Assembly: GCA_944989445.1 (NCBI GenBank)
Contig: CALYLW010001095.1
Location: 1-64,000 of the forward strand
Source of the DNA: Ampullaceana balthica
Lineage: Eukaryota; Mollusca; Gastropoda; Lymnaeidae
DNA: 64,000 bases
Direction of reading: 5' to 3'
Shown: piece by piece, positions 24,901 to 36,900 of the stretch
Layout of the letters: each line of letters starts with the position of its first letter
Position numbering within the stretch: position 1 is the first letter of the stretch
Notes under the pieces: model-generated
Databases searched by the model: none
Told to the model about the DNA's origin: nothing
The model's input: only the letters and a program-made list of their open reading frames with translations
Program-made: the position numbers and the translations under genes

Positions 24901-27900
24901 TATCACCAGGCTAATCTAATTTTCTTCTGATAAAATTGACATGGAATTTTCACCGAGTTCTTTTTCAATATTAAAGACTTTGTATAATGTGAATAAATTT
25001 GTTTTTGGCATAAGGCCTAAAATCCACGGTACATTGTTAAAGCTGAACAGTATCGTTGTAAACTGGGGAAATACACAGTTAACATTTACATTAAAGTTCC
25101 AAAATCTTTCTGTAAAAATATGAATCAACATCGATTGATGGAAGGTTTAAAAAAGAGATCCCATTACAGATGAGAAACTGGTGTATTTTACAAAAAATTT
25201 CAACCAAAGTGAGAGTGAAAAATTGTTGAAAGCCTGGCTCTGTGGCTGTTTGATACTTTTCAATTATTGGAGCTGGTCAGCCATCATCTCAATAGTCATA
25301 GATATATGTTATTAAAACAGGGTATATATGGGCCTGACAAGACGTCACAGACCAACGGACATTTCGGCAAAAAAGCCTTCCTCAACGAACAAATAGTTTA
25401 AAAGAAATAAAACTATAAATTTGTTTTTGTCTATTAGTTCTGTGACTTCTTGTCAGGCCCATACATACCTTGTTTGAATAACATATTTGTATTTATCTAT
25501 AAGCCTGATTGCAGTCTCACCCATATTTTGTTCGTCTCAATAGCTTATCAGTTAACTCTGTACATAGAAGAGGTCTAATAAATTATAGACCTTTATAGTA
25601 CTTTTCGGAATAAAATGAATACAAAATATATTATCTTCCCTTAAGTTTTGAGTACTTCCATTATTGTTTCCATTCTGTTGGGTCTAGCGTGTATCTTTTA
25701 AAATAATGTACTTTTAAGTTGTATTCAAGTTTTTACTATAAATGCCAGTCAAATGTCATTATCTTATGAATGTAATATATCATAATAATCAGCACCAGCT
25801 GTTTACATTCCTCAATAACATTTGTTAAGAATAACAACTTCACAAAATATTCACGTATCGTAATATTATTTAATTATGGTAATTCATCTAAAATTTGTTG
25901 TAAATATTCCTTAAAACCAATAAATTACTAACTACTATTATTATATTAAAATATGAAACAACAGAGAGCTAGCCTTTAAATATTGACAATTTTAGTTGAC
26001 ATCATAAACTGAATCACTTGATCCAGTTCCTAACATATTGCCTAAAGAAATTCAATGAAATTTTCATCAAATAAATTTATTATCAATGGTTTTGTGCACC
26101 TGACACAAAAAGTCATGAAATATTTGAACAATTTTATTGATATATTTTTCTACCATTGGTATAATTGAAACCATAACAAAATTTGTTAGTAGGTAAATGA
26201 CTGCCGTACAAAAGTGGTTCTAATTTAGTTACGCAAAGAATGAATAGAGTTTAGCCATAGCTTGTAACAGGTACAAATCCTTTTTTCCCTTCCAGGAACT
26301 CGTCATAAAGAAATCAATCGTCGTCTAGAAAGGTTTTTGAATAAAAAGAAAGTTTTCCCCGATTTCTTTGATGTGAAGAATATTGTTACTCTGACCAACA
26401 AAAAGTACAAGATGAAACTAAGGTTTTTGATAGTTTTTACATTTCTTTACTTAATTATGTCTTGTGAAATAAGTTTGATTTTGTGGCTTGATTTGCCAAA
26501 TTGTATCTTCACTAGCAAATGATAAGTGAATGGTGATAACATATTTGACACAAAACCTGATATGTGTTGTTCCTGTTCAAGTCAACTTTGCACATTCTAT
26601 GTTATTTAAATCATAACTTAGAATTGAATACCTTAAACTCCCAGGAATTACCCTCCAAACTATCCAGGAAAGAAATATCCCCAATCAAAACTTTACTATT
26701 TTATATTCAGGCTTATTATTTATGTATGTTTTGTCAGAGGATATAATAGTTATGGGAAATTGTGTGTATGTATTGTTTCACTTAAAGTTTAATTTTTTAA
26801 GATTATATCCTTGATGTTAACCAGGACTCCCCTGTATTTGGGAGAGTTGTTGATTTTAAAACAAGTTCGGTATTATGATGACCCATGTACTGAAGAGTAC
26901 TTAGGATTTTATAGTTCTTGAGTGAGAATTTGAATGAAATAAAAAAATACACTGGGAGGTAGTTCTCAAAATTTGATGACTGCAACAATTGTAACAGATG
27001 AATTAAATAAATTTCTTTTCAGTGCTATGACAATTAATGAAGTTGCCAGAGAAGCCTTTGTAGATATTGGAGAGATGCTTCAAACTAGACGACATCAGGA
27101 TTTTATTGCCACTTTTGGCAATCGTCAAACAGACACATTGCGGTAAACATTAAGGGCATATGTTTCAATCTGTGCTGTTGTTTTAAGTTGCTAAAATTTA
27201 TTCTTGCATTCTCAAGATGTTAATTTAATTTAATTCTACAATTTAAAATGTAAGCAATAACTCTTTCAACACTTGATTTGAAATGGAAATACCACACTTA
27301 GGAGAGCCAATACAAAAGATGATGATTTTTTTAAATGTATGCATTACTTCATAATTTATTCTTTGGTGGTTTATAATTTTATTTATTTATTTAAAAAATT
27401 GGGTATTTATTAGGGATGGCCGGATATCCGGCATACCGGATATCATGATTTCTACCACTATCTGGATTTGCCAAATACTTTTGGCAGATCCGGATAGGAT
27501 CCGGATATCAATTGTGATTTGATTTGCGAACTTAAAATTGTCTCGCGTGTTATATCTTATTCACTCTTATAATTTTTAATCTCTATTGTGAATTTTACAA
27601 TTATACAAAATAAGTTAAGTAACAAATTAAGTTATACATTTAAATATAAATATATAACAAAATAAACAAATTAACAAGCGTTGATCATGAAATCATTCAT
27701 ATCCATGCAAAATATAGTTTAAAAGTACATGTATTAAGTTAAAAAGTTACAAGTACAGATATTACTTTACTACATAAGATAACAAACTAAGTGAACTAAC
27801 ATCATATTAAACTTAAATCGTTTGAATAAAAGAACAGTTTTTATTATGGCTCTAGATCGCGACTTCTTGTACACCACACTACACACTCAGTACAACACCT

Positions 27901-30900
27901 TTCGCTTGGTACATTTTTCCCAGTTTGTTGAACTTCGTTCAAGTTCGTTCATTCAATTCATTGTAAAATGTTCATCGTTGACGTTGACAGTGTCACAGAC
28001 TGTCATTGTAGATAGCAGATACTCTCCATATGTTGGATGATAAATATTTTAATAAATAGTATTAAATACTAAATAGAAAGTAGTAAAGTACATCCCTTTA
28101 GCTGTTACACTTTAAAGTGGAGATATCCAGAATTCGGATCTGGCAAATATTAGGGCTAAACTATCCGGATCCTGCAAAGAGTAAAAACCATATCCGGTCA
28201 CCCCCTAGTATTTATACATCCATTGATTCTATGATAAAAGAAAGTTTATTTTTGTGTTTAACTTATACTGGTATGCAGTCATTTTATTGGCCGTAAGAAT
28301 AATTTGGCTGTTTCTTTTGTGTCACTTTGTGATAAAATGTATTGCCTACACTGCAGTGCTGGTGGAGTTGACCCTTACCTGACTGACCCGGAACTGAGAA
28401 GAAAACTGGACAGCAATAGAAAACTCGCCAGGCATAACTTGGATGAGGTTAGTTATAACTTGGATGAGGTTAGATATAACTTGGATGAGGTTAGTTTCTG
28501 TTTCAATAACTGGCCAGGCATAACTTGGATGAGGTTAGTTATAACTTGGATGAGGTTAGTTATAACTTGGATGAGGTTAGTTATAACTTGGATGAGGTTA
28601 GTTATAACTTGGATGAGGTTAGTTTCTGTTTCAATCTTTTATAATAGCTAAGGAATTAACCCCCCTCCCCCAAACCTTTTCTGGATCATATTCCATGAAC
28701 CTGAGTGTTTTTGCACTATTCATATTTTATTGACCCTCTCGTTATATTGTTGTATTATTTATATATGTTACGGCCAAAGCCCAAAGTCCGGCCAATTCGC
28801 GAAGGGGCCGACATGTCTGGCCAAAACCCGAAGTACTTACAACTAACAATTGTAATTCGGGCTTTGGCCAGCCAATTCGCGAAGTGGCTGGGTATCCTTG
28901 GCCAAAGCCCATTGTGGTAAAGGAATACTTCCAGGTTAGCGGCACATCAATCGCTTCTGGTGTGTTGGCATGTACGGGGTAGGAAAAAGGGTGCCACGCT
29001 GTGACGACAGTCACAAAACTATTGCGTTAGTCTTTCCTTCTTGGAGAAGGTCCAGACATTGTGACTAGTTCTTATTATTCTGACACAGTGGTTTCAGTCA
29101 GGGCCGGCCTTAGGGAATTGGAGGCCCTAGGCGAAGATAATTTGGTGGCCCTAAATGTAATCAAAAAATAAAAAATAGACATGAAAAGAATCTTGTGTGA
29201 GGCCCCCACTAATGATGAGATTAATCAGAGGCCCTAGGCGGCTGCCTAGTTTGCCTATGCCTAAAGCCGGCCCTGTTTCAGTGTGAGTCCTGTATTACTC
29301 GTATTTATAACTTTCCCAATCAACGTTTCCAGTTGAAAAGATAAGTCATAGGGCATGTATAATGTCGTATAGCATGTGTCGTGGGGTGTAATAACACAAT
29401 TCTAAGTATACTGAGGCTATTAACCTATTATTAATTGTTAGCTACATCACATTCTGTGCTAAATCAACAAATGAAAAAATCCATGCCGATTCGACCACAG
29501 TACGTTTTGACCCTTTTGTTTCTACACCTTAAAATTGTTTTATTTATTTTTTGTTTTATAAATGATTTTTTATGTTTGGTATAAAAATAATGTAATACAG
29601 TATAATTATCTATTAAAAATTAAAAACAGTATGCAGTAGTTATTTTTAACGCTGAATTTATAATAGGACGATTGAAAAAAGTGCATACACTGACAGCCTG
29701 TTAATATTCAATGCGAATTCATTATTGTGGTATGTGCAACATTTTCTGAGATAGAAAGTCTTTCCAATCCTAACCCACGCCACCCCCATCTGGATCCGAT
29801 GGAATCGGACAATAAAAAAGTTATGTGGTCAGATAACCATCCGAAAGTTCAGACCGGTTGCCTGACAATAAAAATGCGAAAAAGGTGTGTATAGTATTTG
29901 AAAAAGAGTGCAGTTCTGACATTTTTATGATTCCTGCGGGCAAGATCTGTATGCAATTTGTGGAATATGCAGTGAATCAGATGAAGGATATAGGGGTAAA
30001 ATAACTTGCAGGATATGTCACAGTAAAGTAGAAATCAGGAAGAAGAGGTCAGCAGCTCACAACAGTTAGCAAGGTCAAAAGGTCAAGCTGTGAAGATGCT
30101 TAAAAATTCAGATTAAAAATTCCCACCTTTGAAAGTTGGAGATAATGTCCGCGTTCGTATTCCAGATGTTGATAGTTTTCGCGGTGATCCAAGAAGCGTT
30201 CTTGCAGTTGTCATGAACGTTCAAGATGGCTTCTACAAGCCAGGAACAGAACATAGTGTTCTCAAACAACTATATTCCAAAAGCGAGTTTTCCATTGTAC
30301 ATGAGAAACTGCTCACACTAGAAGAAAAATCATTACGAACCGTCGCGTCTTCCCAATCACTGACTGATGGCCAAGGCTACATTCGATGCAATTGCAGTAC
30401 TAAGTGTGCAACAAATCGCCGCAAATGTATGAAGAACAAACGATTATGTAATTAAAAATGTCATAAAAGTTCATCCTGTTGTAATAAGTGATAACAGAAA
30501 GAAATAGTTTACTATACTTAATAAGTTTCACTTTTGTAACTGGTTTTTATCATTTGTAATTAGCAATCAATTTTAAGTATTAAATCTTACTAGTCAACCT
30601 TCAATCTGCTCATGACTTCTTTCTCCGGGCTTGGCCGATCGACGCTAGCCATTTCGCGGACTGGCCAGCCAAAGCCCGAATTTTGGACTTTGGTCGGCTA
30701 ACATTGGCCACTTGTCGGCCATTTCGCGAAGTGGCAGATTTCGCGGCTTTGGCCGTAACATATATAGCAACATTGCTATAGAGTTACAGCCATTTAAACT
30801 GACTACAGCAGTCAGTTACTTTCATTTTCTCTCTCTTGTTCTACAGGTCATTGCAAAATACACACGTCTACAGAATGAGAGACACTATGATGAGGATGAT

Positions 30901-33900
30901 GACGAGGAGGGACAGAAAGATGATATGAATGAAGATGATGGCAAGCACACAGACGATGAAGACAACATTGACTCACCTCATCAAGAGAAGAGAAAAACTG
31001 CTGAACTTGATCAAAGTAAATAAAAAGCTATTGATTTGCTAAATAAAGCTATTGATTGGCTAAATAAAACTATTGATTGGCTAAATAAAGCTATTGATTA
31101 GTTAAATAAAGCTATTGAATGGCTAAATAAAGCTATTGAATGGCTAAATAAAGCTATTGATTGGCTAAATAAAGCTATTGAATGGCTAAATAAAACTATT
31201 TTGGTTGAGATGGTCTTCATTACATTGCATGATGGTATCTGAGCCCTTATCTAACCCATGAGGGCTCAAAGTTCCAGACCCCTCTTCTCTTGTGTATCAA
31301 TTCACACATATATTGATGATGTCATTAACGAATTTCAGCATGTTATCCTAGCATTCACTAACTAGAAGGTACTGACTCTCAGCCTTGAACATCTTCATAC
31401 TGTAGAAATCTATCCATTTTGAGCCAGGGTGGGGGGGAGGTGCTCAAGAAAATCTGACTGACCAACTGTGCACACATATCAGTTTAAATGTAACAAAACA
31501 AACTATGGAATGGTGTTAAAGAGAGTTTTTAGAACAGTGTGAAGAGCAGAGCAGATAACAAATCTTATATGTGGTGTTAAGGGGTAAGAAAATTATACTA
31601 AGGAAAAGTCTATATTGGTTCAGGAATTGAACTCTGCAAAAAAGGCACATTAGAACAATTATATAAGGCACATTAGAACAATTATATAAGGCACATTAGA
31701 ACAATTATATAAGGCACATTAGAACAATTATATAAGGCACATTAGAACAATTATATAAGGCACATTAGAACAATTATATAAGGCACATTAGAACAATTAT
31801 ATAAGGCACATTAGAACAATTATATAAGGCACATTAGAACAATTATATAAGGCACATTAGAACAATTATAAAAGGCACATTAGAACAATTATATAAGGCA
31901 CATTAGAACAATTATATAAGGCACATTAGAACAATTATATAAGGCACATTAGAACAATTATATAAGGCACATTAGAACAATTATATAAGGCACATTAGAA
32001 CAATTATATAAGGCACATTAGAACAATTATATAAGGCACATTAGAACAATTATATAAGGCACATTAGAACAATTATATAAGGCACATTAGAACAATTATA
32101 AAAGGCACATTAGAACAATTATATAAGGCACATTAGAATAATTATATAAGGCACATTAGAATAACACCATTAGTTAAATCATTAAACCTTGAAACACTAG
32201 AGGATAAAAGAACCAAAAGCAAAGTAGTAATCATACATAAAGCAATTAATTCTAATTTAGAAATACAACACAAAGATAACTTAATACAACCCTCAGATAG
32301 ACATAAGGATAAAAACACCTTTCTTATTCCGTATGCAAGAACAAACACATACAAGTTTTCCTTCTTCCCGTCAGGAATTCGGGCGTGGAATGGATTGCCT
32401 GAAGAATCCAGGAAAACCAACACTTTATCAACATTTAAATCTCTAATAAAAATGCAGGACTAAACACAAACCATAGATAAGCGTAGGACGCAATAATATT
32501 CTGTATAGAAGGAGCGTCTGTAAACAGATAAGATAATATAGAACAATTATAAAAGGCACATTAGAACAATTATATAAGGCACATTAGAACAATTATATAA
32601 GGCACATTAGAACAATTATAAAAGGCACATTAAAACAGTTTTTTTAGTGTGTGGCTACACTGCAAGCGAGTGCTTCAGTCAAATTTATTGTTTTCTTGAC
32701 AAAAATCTTTAACCTACCTTTTACCATGACTTACTACTGTGGTAGCTTCTTGTTGTCATCTCCCATATTGGCTTGCCGTACTAAAGTTGACCAATTAATT
32801 GATCAATATTTAACATTTGCCATAATGAAATCATTCTGCTTGCAGTGTTAGTAATTAAACAAGATGAGTCGAAATGAAAAATACTCATACGAAGAGCTAT
32901 TCTTATTGCTACTATATTAATTTTGGAAGAAGAAAAAAAGCTCTTTTTAACCTGTAATTACGCTCATTTAATTAAATGATCCCCTTTGTTTGATTGTCCT
33001 TGACCTCACTTGATGTTTTATTCCTACAGGTGAGCCTTTCTACAATTATGATAGTGACACCAGCACGAAGGTGACAGTGCTTCCAGGCGACTTGTCGGCT
33101 GCAGCCTCGGGTTCACCAAGTAAGATGTCGACCAAGCAAGAAACAAAACTGAAATACGATCCACTTCAGATGCAGCTTAATGAGAATCCCCACCTGAGTG
33201 AACTCAACTCTCATATCCAAAACTTTGTCAAAGCCTTGGGTCTCAACCCGTCAGTGCAGACATGTGACAGCCCGGAGAGACCCTCTCAGACCAATGTCAT
33301 TCTCATTGACGAGAGCCCCACGCCCACCCGATCAGCCAGAGAATTAACACTCAAGAAGCTGGGGTTGGGATCGTCATCTGACACAGAGGACAAATCTGAC
33401 AATGCCGTCAACCATGAGGCCATCTGCAATCTGGATTCTCAAAGTGATACGACGACCACGTTGAAGAAACCAAATATTAAGTTCACTTCCCGCAAAACTT
33501 TTCCGCCTGAAAGTAACGTGTTAAAAAAATATACTTCCAATGAAGATGATGATGTTATGATCAGTTACGAAGAAATTGCCAAGGAGAATCTTGAGGACTC
33601 TGAGGATCAGTCCAGTGATGCGGGGTCTGAGAACAACGATCCGGTGTTGGAGGATGAAGATGACGACATCATGGTCATTGAGAGCAGTGAGTCGGAGATT
33701 GGGTCCGAGTCCTCACGCGGGGGTTCACCGGTCAGCATCATATCCCTGGGCAGCAGTCTGGACGACGAGGAAATGTTTGAAAATGACATTGACCTGGTCA
33801 ATAAGATGTTCAAAATTAAGAAAGAAGTCGTGTCTCCCCAGAAGGAAACCCCAGAGGCTAACAATGACTTCCAGGGGGAATTAAGAGATCCACTGAAATG

Positions 33901-36900
33901 GAAAAGTTTTAAGGAGTTACCAAAACTTGGGAAAATCAGGGAACCCATGTCATCAACCCACACCAACACAAAGAACCAACTCTCTCATGTTCTGGACTTG
34001 GCCGGCAGTTCTTGTGTCCCTGGCCTCCATCAAAACGACCTCCTCACAAAGCGTAGCCAAACAGGCACAGACTTTTTGGACTTAGCTTCTTGTCAAGTTG
34101 TTTCTGCTGCAGAGAGACATAAGAAAGTAGCTTTGAATAGAGACAAATGCACCTGGAAGAACGAAATCAAAGTAAACCAGGAGCCAGACACTGACTGCAT
34201 CGTGATCAGTGATGTGAAGAGCTTCGAACCAGCTCATCTGGACTCCATTATTTCTGACCAGGGCGGCCAAGCCATCTCTGCCGACAATAAGTCTAAAACT
34301 GAATCTCGAGTCAGGCAAAAGATCTGCACAGAACCAGAGAGCATCAGTTCCATTTTGATAACAGATGTTGTAGGTGGGGAAAACACCACGGGTGAATCCA
34401 ATAGTATCTGGAAGGAAGAGGATTTGAGGACCGGGGAAACCCAAGGAAAGGGAGGAAATGCTGGTGTTATTTCTATGGTGAGTTCTGACGCACTCATTGA
34501 GTGCACAGAAAATTTAGAAGTGGCCATTGAGATCGATGAGTCTTGCATTGGGGCCAGTGAAATGGGTCTTCCACTGGCGGCAGAAAACGATACCTACATC
34601 TTACATCAAGATAAAGGCAAGAGCTTGCATGCTCCGTTGAACTACATCTTACATCAAGATAAAGGCAAGAGCTTGCATGCTCCGTTGAACAATAAAAAAA
34701 CTGTTAAACCTCAAGGGCAAAAGGAAGTTGATTTGATAAAAAATTCTTATCTCCCAGGAATGTCCAAAGGACAAGCCGGTAGATCACAAGCATTAGCAGC
34801 TCAAGGTAAAGAAGATCATTCTGTTATTATCATAGATGAAAACAGCCAGGACTTGGCAGACAATCATTTAAAACTTACAACTGGAACATTTCAAAGTAAA
34901 TCAAGACAAACCTCCAATGAGGCCACAGCCAGTGTAAGCAAACAGAGGTGTCCAGTGGCCAGGAGTAGAGAACTCCACACGGAAGTAAACAGAGTGTCCG
35001 GATTGACCTCATCTTTACCTGCCAATACCAGGGAACAGCACAACAGCCTCAAGCCAAGGGATTCAGGTAGAGGTGTGACAGTCAGGGAACCGCACAACAG
35101 CCTCAAGCCAAGGGATTCAGGTAGAGGTGTGACAGCCAGGGAACAGCACAACAACCTCAAGCCAAGGGATTCAGGTAGAGGTGTGACAGCCAGGGAACCG
35201 CACAACAGCCTCAAGCCAAGGGATTCAGGTAGAGGTGTGACAGCCAGGGAACAGCACAACAGCATTAAGTCAAGGGATTCAGGTAGAGGTGTGACAACAA
35301 AGGATTCAAAAAGTTCCAAACAGTTGCCCGTCATAGAAATAGATTGCTCAGATGATGATGAGGAGCAAACACACCTAGCTTGTGCCATTAGTGACAATGA
35401 AGGTGGATTTATACGCAGTGAGACACATAACACAGAGGTGCATGCCAAGTCCAAACTAGGAGCTCACAGTTTATCCAACAAGGATTTGGTAGCTGACAAA
35501 AATTCAGAAACAGAGTCTGTCCAGGAAATGAGTTTTCCAAATGCAGTGGCACAGCCAGCGCACCTCCGAGATGAGGTGCTCATCATTAGCGATGTATGTT
35601 CTCAAGCAAGTGAGATCTCCACTGAGGGGGACACAGAGGTCAGTCTGACTAACGTGTCGAGTCTGGATGTGGCACCCAAAACACCTGACTGTATTCACAA
35701 TCTACGTGAGTCTGTTCAGCCCAGCTTCCAAAGTGAAGTGAGCCCGTCAAAGGAGGATATACCCATAGTGACTGGTGAACGTGAAGAACAACCAGACTCC
35801 ACATTAGCTGTGCCCGCCGTGGTGGAGTTAGTTGAAGACTTGATCGTGTCGAGCCCCGCCGTTGAGACCAATGACACAAATCGTTGTACTCCGGACATTA
35901 GTGGTAATGTGGGTCAGTGGTAATGTTGAGGTCAGTGTAATGTTGAGGGGTAAAACTTGTTTCTAAAGAAAGGGAGAGTACCAGTTCAGGGGAAGTAACT
36001 GAACAACAAGCCTCAAAGGTGAATTCTGATATGACTGATGATGTTGTTCTTGTCAAGGAGACCACAGGACGGGGTGAGGGAGGTGAAAACAAAGACCAGG
36101 AAGTGGACCTACAGAAGCCGAGCTTGTATGTGTCTAAAGAGATGGAAGAAACAAGTTTACAGGAAGACACAGGTATGAACAAAATGGAGGCCAAAGGAGA
36201 GGCCATCAGGCGTGTTGAGAGTGACACCCCTGAAACAAGTTTACAGGAAGACACAGTTATGAGCAAAACGGAGGCCAAAGGAGAGGCCATCAGACGTGTT
36301 GAGAGTGACACCCCTGAAACCCCGGCCAGCTTTTCATCTCCCGAGGCACAGGGGCAGGATCTCAGCTCAAATTCAGGAGATGAAGAGGTCAACTTGCCCT
36401 CCTTGGACACAGCCGGACAAGTTGCCAGGTCAGATGGTAGCATTCAGACCAAATCTGATGAAGTAAGTCCAACTGATACAGAAGCACATGACAGGGTCAG
36501 TGATGATATTGAAGAGGATGAAGATGCCTTCAAATCAATCTTCAGGATATGTGACAAGATGCTGAGAAATGACAAACTGCTGGTTGATGACAAACAGCTG
36601 CCTGATGAAAAACAGCTGCCTGATGAAAAACAGCTGCCTGATGAAAAACATCTGCCTTCTGCATCAGCCTTAACATTTCCTGACTCTGTTGGAGGGAGTG
36701 ATCCTTGCAAACTTGATTCCACCAGTTTGTGGAGCAATATTGATAAAGGACTTGATAACAGCTCAGCTGCTCAAGTTAATGCACACTACACTTTAACAGA
36801 GAACAAAGACCTTGAAGACAGTGTCTCACAGGATGTGAACACGGCAGAAAGCTCAGAACTAGAAGTCAGCTCATCGGTGGCCGCCAGCTCTAATCTTAAC

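Larger units (their letters stand above)
28766..30760 (+). mobile_element. Ginger1-like DNA transposon in DAXX intron 7, TSD TATA
   Basis: The termini are TGTTACGGCCAAAGCC at the left and the inverted GGCTTTGGCCGTAACA at the right, followed inward by long GCGAA-rich inverted repeats (CCACTTCGCGAA, GGCCAATTCGCG). Both sides carry TATA, a 4-bp duplication. TGT...ACA ends, long TIRs, 4-bp duplications and an integrase-type protein are recalled hallmarks of Ginger elements. Only the C-terminal part of the protein is readable. A hAT MITE is nested at 29099-29274. Confidence 0.8.

Noticed and set aside
36444..36737. Minus-strand frames opposite DAXX, including 33607-36443 and 34891-35454
   Set aside because: They mirror the codon pattern of the real + strand gene (serine-rich shadows of Asp/Glu/Ser codons) and show no independent homology.
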